Notes: a model not told the origin generated them from the letters alone. Numbered from the stretch's first letter, positions 6,512 to 16,759 are shown. The stretch is 18,164 nt of DNA from Caulobacterales bacterium RIFOXYB1_FULL_67_16 (GCA_001796045.1 MGLN01000002.1:182-18345), one strand, 5' to 3'. Translations and numbers: made by a program.

Positions 6512-7646
6512 GCACGGTCTATCTGGACTACAACGCCTCGGGGCTGGTCCGGCCCGAGGTTCTGGAAATCATGGCCAAGGCCCTGGCCGACAACGGCAAT
6601 CCGTCTGCTGTCCATGCGGCCGGACGGAGGGCGCGGGCGCGTGTCGAGACGGCGCGGGCCCAGGTCGGAGAACTGGTCGGGGCGGATCCCACGGCCGTGG
6701 TGTTCAACAGCGGCGGCACGGAGGCGAACGCCCAGGGGATCGCCAGCGCTCTGGCGGCCGGGTGCGAACGGCTGATCGTGTCGGCCACCGAACATCCGTG
6801 CGTGGCCGAGACGGCGGCGAACGCGGGCGCTCCTGTCGAGGTGCTGCCGGTCGATGCGAACGGGGTGGTCGATCTGTCCTGGCTGGCCGAGGCTCTGACG
6901 CGTCCGGGCCGGGCCGTGGTCGCCGTCCATCATGCGAACAACGAGAGCGGCGTGATCCAGCCGATCGTCGAGGTGGCGGCCCTGGTGCGTGCGGCCGGCG
7001 GCTGGCTGCACGTCGACGCCATTCAGTCGGCAGGCAAGATCCCGGTCGATATGCGCGTTCTGGACGCGGACAGTCTGACCTTGTCGGCGCACAAGCTGGG
7101 CGGTCCGCAAGGCGTGGGCGCCCTGGTGTTCAAGGAAGGGGTGTCGGGCGTCCGTATCCTTCATGGGGCCGGACAGGAGCGCGGACTGCGCGCCGGAACC
7201 GAGAATGTGCCGGGCATTGCGGGCTTCGGCGTCGCGGCCGACTGCGCTGCGCGGGATCTGGAGACCCTGCAATCCCACGTCGGCTGGCGCGACGCCGCCG
7301 AAGCGCGGGTGAAGGCCGCCGGCGCGACGGTGATCGGAGCCGACGCGGCGAGATTGCCCAACACCCTGTTCATGGCGGTGGAGGGCTGGGACAGTCCTCA
7401 ACAGTTGATCGTGCTCGACCTGGCCGGGGTCATGGTGTCGGCGGGATCGGCCTGCTCCTCGGGCAAGGTCAAGCCGTCGAAGACGATCAGCGCCATGGGG
7501 CTGAACACTCTGGCGACCGGGGGCGTGCGCGCCTCCGGGGGATGGGCCACCGCCGAAAGCGACTGGAGCCGGTTCGCCGACGCCTGGATCGCCGCCTACG
7601 ACAAGCACAAGACACGCGCCGCAGAGCGCGTGAGAGAGGTCGCCTG

Positions 7647-7647
<1 letters not shown>
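6508..7647 (+). CDS. Class I (NifS/IscS-like) cysteine desulfurase
   Basis: PLP-dependent enzyme that removes sulfur from L-cysteine as an enzyme-bound persulfide, giving alanine, and passes the sulfur to Fe-S assembly. The 379-residue product starts MSTVYLDYNASG (GTG start). Visible active-site residues are H96 in TEHPC, N145 in NNESG, D170 and Q173 in HVDAIQSAGK, the PLP lysine K196 in SAHKLGGPQG, and catalytic C316 on the class I loop SAGSACSSGK. The GTG at 6508 overlaps the iscR stop by four bases and has GGAGG (6496-6500) in front; the longer open frame upstream is out-of-frame reading through iscR. It is shorter than E. coli IscS (about 404) and ends in a basic helix rather than the IscU-docking tail, so it is closer to NifS-like desulfurases. 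It is the first of two desulfurases in this operon. Confidence 0.93.
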
Positions 7648-9113
<1,466 letters not shown>

Positions 9114-9122
9114 AGAAGAAAC

Positions 9123-9868
<746 letters not shown>

Positions 9869-9872
<4 letters not shown>

Positions 9873-10891
9873 GCGCGACCTTCGCCATTGACTTGGCCGA
9901 CGCCGCCACCTTCCCGTCGCGGCGTGATGAGGCGTGGAAATACAGCGACCTGAAGCGTTATCTGCGCGAGGCGCCGGCGCCGTCGGGTACGGCGGCGGTG
10001 GGCGCGCCGGGGCCCTTCTATGCCTTGGGTGGAGAGGCCATCGTCTTCGCCAATGGGCGACCGGTGGGCGTGACCGACTTCATCGCCTCGGGCGAGCAGA
10101 CCCTGCGGCTGCGCTATATCTCGGACGCCGTCGGGACCGGCCATACGGCTAGGGCGCGGGTGGCCGTGCGGGCGGGCGCCAAGCTGCTGCTGCTGGAGAC
10201 GCACGAGGGCGCAGGCTCGGCCTATGTCGCCCACAATACGCTGGAGCTGGACGTGGCGGCCGGGGCCGAGGTGACGCGCGTCGTCCTGGTCGAGGAGCCG
10301 GAGGACGCCATCTCCATCGCCGAGGCCCATGTAAAGGTCGAGGCAGGCGGGGTCTATCGCCAGACCATCATCGCCACCGGGGCCAAGCTGCAGCGGATCG
10401 AGACCCGCATCCAGCATTTGGCCCAGGGCGCGCATGTTCAGGCCGACGGTCTGTATCTGCTGAATGGATCGCGCCACACCGACCTGACCAGCGTGGTCCG
10501 CCACATGGAGCATGACGGCACGACCAGCCAACTGATCAAGGGCGTGGCCCGCGACACGGCGCGCGGCGTCTTCCAGGGCAAGATCGTGGTCGAGCGCGGG
10601 GCTGACGGGACCGACGCCCGGATGGGCCACCATGCTCTGATCGCGTCGGAACGGGCCGAGATCGACGCCAAGCCGGAACTGATCATCTATGCCGACGACG
10701 TGCAGTGCGCGCACGGCAATACGGTGGGGACGCTGGACGAGAGCGCCCTGTTCTACATGGAGCAGCGCGGGATTCCGGCCGAGGAAGCCCGCGCCCTGCT
10801 GACCCAGGCCTTCCTGATCGAGGTCATCGACCGGATCGAGCATGAGGGCGCAAGAGAGGTGGCGCGGGAATGGCTGACGGCTCGGTTGTGA
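9869..10891 (+). CDS. sufD: Fe-S assembly scaffold protein SufD
   Basis: SufD is the paralogue and heterodimer partner of SufB in the SufBC2D complex and is needed for iron entry. The 340-residue product has the N-terminal helical motif DEAWKYSDLKRYL (20-32), a central beta helix, and the diagnostic C-terminal stretch VQCAHGNTVGTLDESALFY. This stretch includes C280 and H282; H282 corresponds to the E. coli SufD histidine (H360) implicated in cluster formation. It is shorter than E. coli SufD (about 420), mainly through a reduced N-terminal region, as is common in alphaproteobacteria. The GTG start at 9869 is set by the GTGA overlap with sufC and by MSATFAIDLADAATFPSRRDEAWKY matching the expected beginning. 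The end overlaps sufS by 22 bases. Confidence 0.95.
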
Positions 10892-12108
10892 CTACCTTCG
10901 ATCCCTACGCCGTCCGGGCGCAGTTCCCGATCCTGTCGCGACAGGTGAACGGCAAGCCGCTGGTCTATCTGGACAATGCGGCCTCGGCCCAGAAGCCGCG
11001 CGCGGTGATCGACGCCTTGGTCGCGACGATGGAGGGCGGCTACGCCAATGTCCACCGCGGGCTGCACACCCTGTCGAACGAGGCGACCGAGGCCTTCGAG
11101 AAGGCCCGCGAGATCGTGGCTCGCTTCCTGAACGCCGAAAGCGCCGAACAGGTCGTCTGGACCAAGGGCGGAACCGAGGCGATCAATCTGGTGGCCAATG
11201 GGCTGGGCTTGAGCATCGAACCCGGTGACGAGATCATCGTCTCGGAGATGGAGCATCACTCCAACATCGTGCCCTGGCATCTGCTGCGGGAGCGGCGCGG
11301 GGCGGTGATCAGATGGGTCCCGGTGCTGGACGACGGTTCGATGGACATGGCGGCCTATGCCGACCTGCTGGGGCCGAAGACGCGGATGGTCGCCGTCACC
11401 CATATGTCGAACGTGCTGGGGACCATCAATCCGGTGGCCGAGATCACCCGACTGGCGCATGCGGCCGGGGCCCAGGTGCTGATCGACGGGTGCCAGGGCG
11501 CTGTCCATGCGACCCCGGATGTGCAGGCCATCGGCTGCGACTTCTATGTGCTGACCGGCCACAAGCTGTTCGCCCCGACAGGCATCGGCGCCCTGTACGG
11601 CAATGCCGAGGCGCTGGAGGCCCTGCCGCCCTATCAGGGCGGGGGCGAGATGATCGAGACGGTCGAGACGGACCGCGTGACCTATGCGAAACCGCCCCAT
11701 CGGTTCGAAGCGGGGACGCCGCCGATCCTGGAAGCCATCGGCCTGGGCGTGGCGCTGGAGTGGCTGGCGCAATACGACCGGGCGTCGGTTCAGGCGCATG
11801 AGCACGCCCTGTATCAGCACGCCGTCGATCGCCTTCAGAGACAGAACTGGCTGAGGATCCTGGGCCAGGCGGAAGGCAAGGGCGCGATCCTGACCTTCGC
11901 CGTCGAAGGCGCGCACGCCCACGACGTGGCCCAGATCATGGACCGTTACGGCGTGGCGGTGCGGGCCGGTCTGCACTGCGCCGAGCCGCTGGCGAAAAGA
12001 ATGGGCGTGACATCGAGCACCAGGGCCTCCTTCGCCCTATATAACACCGTGGAGGATGCCGATGCCTTCGTGGACGCGCTGATCAAGGCGCGGAACTTCT
12101 TCGTGTAA
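10870..12108 (+). CDS. sufS: Class II cysteine desulfurase SufS
   Basis: PLP enzyme of the SufS/CsdA branch that generates a persulfide from cysteine for SufBCD, usually with a SufE or SufU partner. The 412-residue product shows H130 in EMEHHSNIVPW, D207 and Q209 in IDGCQGAVH, PLP lysine K232 in LTGHKLFAPTG, the class II substrate motif RFEAGTPP (278-285), and catalytic C370 in RAGLHCAEP. ATG 10870 lies inside the end of sufD and has GAGAGG about ten bases upstream. An in-frame GTG at 10888 would form a GTGA overlap like other junctions here but has no Shine-Dalgarno, so ATG is preferred. No sufE or sufU gene occurs in the window, so the sulfur-transfer partner must be encoded elsewhere. Confidence 0.96.
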   Translation: MADGSVVTTFDPYAVRAQFPILSRQVNGKPLVYLDNAASAQKPRAVIDALVATMEGGYANVHRGLHTLSNEATEAFEKAREIVARFLNAESAEQVVWTKGGTEAINLVANGLGLSIEPGDEIIVSEMEHHSNIVPWHLLRERRGAVIRWVPVLDDGSMDMAAYADLLGPKTRMVAVTHMSNVLGTINPVAEITRLAHAAGAQVLIDGCQGAVHATPDVQAIGCDFYVLTGHKLFAPTGIGALYGNAEALEALPPYQGGGEMIETVETDRVTYAKPPHRFEAGTPPILEAIGLGVALEWLAQYDRASVQAHEHALYQHAVDRLQRQNWLRILGQAEGKGAILTFAVEGAHAHDVAQIMDRYGVAVRAGLHCAEPLAKRMGVTSSTRASFALYNTVEDADAFVDALIKARNFFV

Positions 12109-12112
12109 GCTG

Positions 12113-12502
12113 ATGACCGACGACACCATTCAAGACAGCGACGCCTTCAAGGACGCCTGGGACGAGCCCCAGAAGAGCGCCTTGTCGCAGGGCGAACTGG
12201 ACAAGCTGACCGACGATCTGATCGAGGCGCTGAAGACCGTCTATGACCCGGAAATTCCGGTCGACATCTATGAACTGGGCCTGATCTATCGGGTCGACGT
12301 GTCCGACGACCGCGATGTAGTGGTGGACATGACCCTGACGGCGCCGGGTTGCCCTGTCGCCGGCGAGATGCCGGGCTGGGTCGAGACGGCGGTGGAGAAG
12401 GTGGACGGCGTGCGCAGCGCCAAGGCCAATCTGGTGTTCGACCCGCCGTGGGATTCCTCCAAGATGAGCGACGAGGCCAAGCTGGCCCTGAACATGTTCT
12501 GA
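12113..12502 (+). CDS. sufT: SufT/MIP18-family (DUF59) Fe-S maturation factor
   Basis: Small MIP18-like protein (129 residues) of the kind found in many suf operons and implicated in maturing or trafficking Fe-S clusters to client proteins, especially under high demand. The first 30 or so residues are an acidic leader, and the DUF59 domain follows: conserved YDPEIPVDIYELGLIY (44-59) and TLTAPGCPVAGEMPGWV (74-90), with the invariant cysteine at C80. The end, FDPPWDSSKMSDEAKLAL, is typical of the family. It begins four bases after the sufS stop and its TGA overlaps the next ATG by one base. Confidence 0.93.
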   Translation: MTDDTIQDSDAFKDAWDEPQKSALSQGELDKLTDDLIEALKTVYDPEIPVDIYELGLIYRVDVSDDRDVVVDMTLTAPGCPVAGEMPGWVETAVEKVDGVRSAKANLVFDPPWDSSKMSDEAKLALNMF

Positions 12503-12891
12503 TGAGCGAACTTCAAACCACATCCCGTCCGCGCCGCCCGCGCCCCAAGGCCGTAACCCTGACGGACGCCGCCGCAGAGCGCGTGCGCGAAATCCTGGAC
12601 AATGCCGAGAACGACCACATCGGCCTGCGGATCGGGGTCAAGAACGGCGGTTGCGCCGGACAGGAATACACCTTCGCCTATGCGGACGAGATCGGTCCGA
12701 TGGACGAGGTGGTCGAGGACAAGGGCGTCACCATCCTGATCGAACCCAAGGCGGTGCTGTTCCTGATCGGCACCGAGATCGATTACGAGACGACCCGGCT
12801 GGCGTCCAAGTTCGTGTTCAACAATCCGAACCAGACCGACGCCTGCGGCTGCGGCGAGAGCGTCACCATCATCCCGGCCGCCGCCGTCTGA
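12502..12891 (+). CDS. sufA: A-type Fe-S carrier protein, SufA/IscA family
   Basis: A-type carrier that receives a cluster from the scaffold and delivers it to apo-proteins. The 129-residue product has an N-terminal basic, proline-rich extension (MSELQTTSRPRRPRPKAV) followed by the HesB/IscA fold. The three cluster-ligating cysteines are C51 (NGGCAGQEY) and C115/C117 (ACGCGES), and the 64- and 66-residue spacing equals that of E. coli IscA (C35, C99, C101). ATG 12502 forms TGATG with the sufT stop; the longer open frame upstream runs out of frame through sufT. Assignment as SufA rather than ErpA or IscA rests on the operon, not on a diagnostic residue. Confidence 0.93.
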   Translation: MSELQTTSRPRRPRPKAVTLTDAAAERVREILDNAENDHIGLRIGVKNGGCAGQEYTFAYADEIGPMDEVVEDKGVTILIEPKAVLFLIGTEIDYETTRLASKFVFNNPNQTDACGCGESVTIIPAAAV

Positions 12892-12892
12892 G

Positions 12893-13252
12893 ATGGCCTA
12901 CGACGCGGACTTCGGCGAATGGGTGCGTGAGCATTTCGCGGGCCTGGGCCGACTGGAGATCAAGCGGATGTTCGGCGGGGCCGGCGTCTACGCTTCCGGC
13001 GTGATGTTCGCCTTGCTGGACGACGGCGTAGTCTGGCTGAAGGGGGACGACGACTTGGGCTCGGCGTTCGAGGAGACGGGAAGCCGGCAGTTCAGCTATC
13101 CGACCAAGGACGGGCGGACGATGACCATGGGCTACTGGACCCTGCCGGATACGGCGCTGGATGATCCCGACGAGGCCGTGGTGTGGGCGCGGCGGTCGCT
13201 GGAGGTCGCGGTGCGAAAGGCGTCGGGAAAGACGCCGAAGAAAGCTACTTAG
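12893..13252 (+). CDS. TfoX/Sxy N-terminal-domain protein
   Basis: Stand-alone TfoX N-terminal domain (119 residues), recognised from the pattern IKRMFGGAGVYASGVMFALLDDGVVWLKGD (about 23-52) and FSYPTKDGRTMTMGYWTLPD (67-86). Full-length TfoX/Sxy activates competence genes with CRP in gammaproteobacteria, but single-domain versions are widespread and uncharacterised, so no function is assigned. It starts one base after the sufA stop and is the last gene of the suf operon, so it should rise and fall with Fe-S assembly. Its C-terminus is lysine-rich (VRKASGKTPKKAT) and its last eight bases overlap the end of the convergent acyltransferase gene. It has no cysteine, so direct cluster binding is unlikely. 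Confidence 0.85.
   Translation: MAYDADFGEWVREHFAGLGRLEIKRMFGGAGVYASGVMFALLDDGVVWLKGDDDLGSAFEETGSRQFSYPTKDGRTMTMGYWTLPDTALDDPDEAVVWARRSLEVAVRKASGKTPKKAT
13219..13236 (-). terminator. Possible weak terminator of the minus-strand operon
   Basis: GGCGTC (13219-13224) and GACGCC (13231-13236) form a 6-bp stem with a six-base loop. On the minus strand this lies nine bases past the acyltransferase stop and is followed by CTTTC, a poor T tract. It sits inside the convergent TfoX-domain gene. The evidence is weak, and no better candidate lies nearby. Confidence 0.25.
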
Positions 13253-13994
13253 GCGTATCCACGAGAACTGCTGGCATGACGGGCCGCCCCGTGGCCTCCG
13301 CCACCAGTTCGGCGGTGCGGGCCTCGATCACGGCTTCCAGCCGGGCCAGGAATTCGTCCTTGGCCAGGCCGGTCGGAATCGGCTCCAGGAAGTCCAGCGT
13401 GGCCGTCCCGGCGTGCTTCTCGTACTTCTCCTCGGGCCAGAACAGGCCGAGGTTGGTGGCGAGAGGGACGACCGGCATGTCGAAGTCGCGGTACATGTGC
13501 CAGACGCCGGAGCGGTAGCGGTACTTCTGTCCGACGGGCGCCAGATGACCCTCGGGGTAGATCAGGATCTTGCGGTTCTCGGCCCTGGCCTCGGCGGCGC
13601 GGGTGGCCAGGGCCTGACGGGCTTCGTGGCCGCCGCAGCTGTTGACGACGATGGCGCCCAGCTTTTTCAGCACCCCGCCCAGCAGGGGAAATTTCTCCAG
13701 ATGGTCGCCGGTGACGAAGGCCAGATCGTCGAACTGGTCGTAGGTGGCGAAGCCGTCGCCCCAGCTCTGATGCTTCGAGGCGATAATGAAGGCGCCTTGG
13801 GGCAGGCGATCCTTGCCCAGGACCCGCAGGCGGATGCCGGCGAACACGGCCATGGCCTGGACCATGCGTCGGACATAGGCGCGGATGACCCGGCTGGTCG
13901 GGCCGCGACCGGGCGCGAGGGCCGCGAAGGCGGCGGTCAGGCCGTAGCCGATCGACAGAATCCAGTAGGCGATATTGAAGGCGAGGCTGCGCAT
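13245..13994 (-). CDS. PlsC-like 1-acyl-sn-glycerol-3-phosphate acyltransferase
   Basis: Membrane-associated acyltransferase expected to transfer a fatty acyl chain to lysophosphatidic acid, giving phosphatidic acid. The 249-residue product begins with a hydrophobic anchor (about 5-28). It then shows motif I as HQSWGD (H75-x4-D80), the strand KLGAIVVNSC (111-120), and motif III as YPEGH (146-150), where histidine replaces the more usual threonine or serine. PVVPLATN follows at 174-181. Catalytic His and Asp are intact. A GPAT or other PlsC-domain specificity cannot be excluded. It is the last gene of the helicase-cyclase-acyltransferase unit, 39 bases after the cyclase stop, with no clear Shine-Dalgarno. 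Its end overlaps the TfoX-domain gene by eight bases, tail to tail. Confidence 0.9.
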   Translation of the reverse strand: MRSLAFNIAYWILSIGYGLTAAFAALAPGRGPTSRVIRAYVRRMVQAMAVFAGIRLRVLGKDRLPQGAFIIASKHQSWGDGFATYDQFDDLAFVTGDHLEKFPLLGGVLKKLGAIVVNSCGGHEARQALATRAAEARAENRKILIYPEGHLAPVGQKYRYRSGVWHMYRDFDMPVVPLATNLGLFWPEEKYEKHAGTATLDFLEPIPTGLAKDEFLARLEAVIEARTAELVAEATGRPVMPAVLVDTPK

Positions 13995-14033
13995 GGCCGG
14001 ACTATGGCAGAAAGCTGAGCCTTGTCAGATGGC

Positions 14034-15083
14034 TCAGGCCGCGTTTTCCAGCGAAATCGCGCTGGTCACGCGATTGCGGCCGCCGTGCTTCGACGCATAG
14101 AGGGCCGCGTCGGCGCGCTCCAGCAGGCTGGAGGCCGTCTCGCCCAGGATATGTTCGGCGAAGCCGGCCGAAAGGGTCACCGCCCCCAGGTCGTCATTGG
14201 TCGAACGGCGGCGCAGGGAGCGGGACGAGACCTCGTCCAGTATCGTCTCCAGAGCCATGTTCACCGCCCCGGCGCTCTCGCCGGGGAAGATGATGGCGAA
14301 CTCCTCTCCACCGAAGCGGGCGGCGAAGCGATTGCCGGTGCAGACGCGTGACAGGATGGTGGCGACATACCGCAAGACCTGGTCGCCGGTCTGGTGGCCC
14401 CAGGTGTCGTTGAAGCGTTTGAAATGGTCGATATCGAGAATGGCCAGAGTGAGGGGCGCGGGCCCTTGGCCGCTGCAGGCCTTGTCCAGCCGCTCGTCGA
14501 ACGCCTTGCGGTTGGCCAGATTGGTCAGGGCGTCGGTCATGGCGTCGCGGCGGACCTGCTCGAGGTGCTCGCGCAGTCGCGCGACCTCCTTGTTCGAACT
14601 TTCCAAACGCTTTTCGAGAATGGCGGTCTCGCGGCGGACCCGTTTGGTGGCGACGGCCAAGCCGCCCACCAGGGTCTTCAGAGGCGCGCCGTCTTCCGTC
14701 GACTCCATGGTCTGGGAGGCGGCTACCAGGGTCTCGCCATAGTCGGCCTGGGTCTTGTGCGCCTTGGCGATCGCGCCGGCGACATTGGCCAGCTCCCGGT
14801 CCAACACGGCGCCGGCGTCGCGAATGTCTTCGGACAGCCGACTGCGCGGCAGGAATTCCGCCGCGAGCAGCTCGGCCGCCTCGTCGGTGATGACCTTTTT
14901 CTCGGCGAGAAGACGTTTGATCTCGCGCCCAAGAGGGCCGGCGGGGTCGCCGAGATAATGAAGCCAGAGTTCGAAGTTCAGCGGCGTCGGCCAGACACCG
15001 ACCTTTTCCAGGTCAGTGATGACGTCACGCGCAAGGGCATAGGCCTCCGGTCCGCGAACCGCCATTTCGATGGGCGCTGTCAT
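14034..15083 (-). CDS. GGDEF-domain diguanylate cyclase, DgcB-like
   Basis: Makes the second messenger cyclic di-GMP from two GTP. The 349-residue product is soluble. Residues 1-60 carry a conserved-looking acidic helical segment (LNFELWLHYLGDPAGPLGREI), about 95-185 are predicted coiled coil (ending LESSNKEVARLREHLEQVRR), and the GGDEF domain spans about 183-345. Its active-site loop is GGEEF (258-262), and LDIDHFKRFND (216-226) and the final YASKHGGRNRV match active cyclases. The inhibitory RxxD site expected nine residues before GGEEF reads TGNR, so feedback inhibition by c-di-GMP is unlikely. Architecture and position near an rhlE-type helicase recall Caulobacter DgcB, but that orthology is from memory. 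GGGAGAG (complement of 15088-15094) is the Shine-Dalgarno and is partly inside an inverted repeat. Confidence 0.93.
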   Translation of the reverse strand: MTAPIEMAVRGPEAYALARDVITDLEKVGVWPTPLNFELWLHYLGDPAGPLGREIKRLLAEKKVITDEAAELLAAEFLPRSRLSEDIRDAGAVLDRELANVAGAIAKAHKTQADYGETLVAASQTMESTEDGAPLKTLVGGLAVATKRVRRETAILEKRLESSNKEVARLREHLEQVRRDAMTDALTNLANRKAFDERLDKACSGQGPAPLTLAILDIDHFKRFNDTWGHQTGDQVLRYVATILSRVCTGNRFAARFGGEEFAIIFPGESAGAVNMALETILDEVSSRSLRRRSTNDDLGAVTLSAGFAEHILGETASSLLERADAALYASKHGGRNRVTSAISLENAA

Positions 15084-15091
15084 TCATCTCT

Positions 15092-15118
15092 CCCAAAGCT
15101 CCATTCTGAAGCTTTGGG
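15092..15118 (-). repeat. Perfect inverted repeat at the diguanylate cyclase ribosome-binding site
   Basis: CCCAAAGCT (15092-15100) and AGCTTTGGG (15110-15118) are exact reverse complements separated by a nine-base loop. In the minus-strand transcript the hairpin ends with GGG, which is also the first half of the Shine-Dalgarno GGGAGAG just before the ATG at 15083. It could control translation, bind a protein, or limit read-through from the helicase gene. No T tract follows, so it is not a classical terminator. Confidence 0.6.
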
Positions 15119-15163
15119 CCCAGCCTACAGGCCGATCCGTAATAGCGAGTAAACGGACAGAGG

Positions 15164-16714
15164 TTAGGCGGGGATGACGACCGGCCGGCGAAGGAAGGCC
15201 GGAATATCGTCGCCGAAGCCCTTCACCCCGGAGCGTTCGCGCTCTTCCGGGCGGCGTTCGCCGCGACGGTCGGACTGACGCAGATGGGGTTCCTGATCGG
15301 CGTGCGTCGAACGGACGGTCTCCGTCTGGGCGGAGACGACGGGCGTCTCGACGACGGTTTCGAGCACTTCGGCGGCAATGTCGGGCTTGGCCTTGCGACG
15401 GCTGCGCGAGCGGGTGGGCGCCTCCACGGCGACGGCGGCCTCTTCGTTTGCGGGAAGGACCGATGAAGCGACCGAGGCCTCGGCGGCGCGGCTACGCCCG
15501 CGACCCCCTCTTTCGCCGCCGCGCTCACGCCCGCCCGAACGTTTGTCGTCCCGGCGCGGGCCGTCCTTGATGGCCGCGAAGTCGATGCCGTCGAGAACCA
15601 GTTCTTCGGGGTTCTTCTTGATCAGCTTGAGCACCTTATCCAATGACTTGTCGTCGCTGGGGGTGACGATCATGAAGGCCTGGCCCAGGCGGCCGGCGCG
15701 ACCGGTGCGGCCGATGCGGTGCACATAGTCGTCGGCATGATGGGAGACGTCATAGTTGAAGACGTGGCTGACGTCCGGAATGTCCAGGCCGCGCGCGGCG
15801 ACGTCGGAGGCGACCAGGATCTTGAGGGCGCCCGAACGGAAGTCGGCCAAGGTCTTCATCCGATGCGCCTGGTCCAGGTCGCCATGGATGGCGGCGGCGT
15901 CGAACCCGTGTCTCTGCAGGGATTTGGCGACGATATCGACTTCAGACTTGCGGTTGCAGAAGACGATGCCGTTCTTGACGTCCGCCCGCTCGATCAGGGC
16001 GCGCAGGGCGGTGCGCTTGGCCTTGGGGTCGCTGGTCGGGATGCGAACCAGATACTGGGTGATGGTGTCGGCGGTCTGGGCGGGACGCGAGACCTCGATC
16101 CGGGTCGGATCCTTGAGGAAGGCCGTCGTCAGGCGGGTGATCTCGGGCGGCATGGTGGCCGAGAAGAACAGGGTCTGGCGCCGCGGCGGCGTCAGTTTGA
16201 AAATCCGCTCAATGTCGGGGATGAAGCCCATGTCGAGCATGCGGTCGGCTTCATCGACCACCATGATCTCGACGCCCGTCAGCAGCATCTTGCCGCGTTC
16301 GAACAGGTCGAGCAGGCGGCCCGGAGTGGCGATCAGGACATCGACGCCCTTGTTCAGCGCCGCCACCTGGTCGCCCATAGAGACGCCGCCGATCAGCAGC
16401 ACCCAGCTGAGCCGGGTGCCCTTGGCGTATTTGGCGAAGCTCTCGGCGACCTGGTCGGCCAGTTCGCGGGTCGGGGCCAGGACAATGGCGCGCGGCATAC
16501 GGGCCCGGGCGCGGCCGGAGGCCAGGCGATCGACCAGAGGCAGGGTGAAGGCGGCCGTCTTGCCGGTGCCGGTCTGGGCGATGCCCAGAACGTCGCGTCC
16601 GGCGAGGGCGACGGGGATCGCCTGCTCCTGGATGGGGGTGGCGGTGGTGTAGCCGGTGTCGGCGACCGCCTGAAGGGTCGTGGGCGAGAGGCCCAGTTGG
16701 GAAAATTCGGTCAT
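15164..16714 (-). CDS. DEAD-box ATP-dependent RNA helicase, RhlE-like
   Basis: RNA helicase that remodels structured RNA using ATP. It probably acts in ribosome biogenesis, RNA decay or cold adaptation, as for RhlE-type enzymes in related bacteria. The 516-residue product has all core motifs: Q-motif region with TPIQEQAIPVAL (26-37), Walker A AQTGTGKT (46-53), PTREL (81-85), DEAD (154-157), SAT (185-187), and in domain 2 VFCNRKSEVD, ASDVAARGLDIPDV and HRIGRTGR (332-339). After about residue 385 comes a disordered tail of some 130 residues, rich in RGG-like and Arg/Glu repeats, ending in GFGDDIPAFLRRPVVIPA. Such tails bind RNA or partner proteins. The promoter is well upstream (leader about 95 bases) and AAGGA precedes the ATG. 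It heads the unit with the diguanylate cyclase and acyltransferase. Confidence 0.95.
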   Translation of the reverse strand: MTEFSQLGLSPTTLQAVADTGYTTATPIQEQAIPVALAGRDVLGIAQTGTGKTAAFTLPLVDRLASGRARARMPRAIVLAPTRELADQVAESFAKYAKGTRLSWVLLIGGVSMGDQVAALNKGVDVLIATPGRLLDLFERGKMLLTGVEIMVVDEADRMLDMGFIPDIERIFKLTPPRRQTLFFSATMPPEITRLTTAFLKDPTRIEVSRPAQTADTITQYLVRIPTSDPKAKRTALRALIERADVKNGIVFCNRKSEVDIVAKSLQRHGFDAAAIHGDLDQAHRMKTLADFRSGALKILVASDVAARGLDIPDVSHVFNYDVSHHADDYVHRIGRTGRAGRLGQAFMIVTPSDDKSLDKVLKLIKKNPEELVLDGIDFAAIKDGPRRDDKRSGGRERGGERGGRGRSRAAEASVASSVLPANEEAAVAVEAPTRSRSRRKAKPDIAAEVLETVVETPVVSAQTETVRSTHADQEPHLRQSDRRGERRPEERERSGVKGFGDDIPAFLRRPVVIPA

Positions 16715-16759
16715 GAATCCTTGGGACGAAAGCGTCTACGTGCGTCAAAGCAACGGAAC

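Noticed and set aside
6474..7646. Upstream extension of the sufB reading frame (an apparent 879-residue protein)
   Set aside because: The first 391 residues are a low-complexity frame-shifted reading of the desulfurase gene, not a fusion; SufB homology starts at ATG 7647.
10888..10890. GTG start of sufS forming a GTGA overlap with sufD
   Set aside because: Attractive by analogy with other junctions, but no ribosome-binding site; ATG 10870 is better placed. Not fully excluded.
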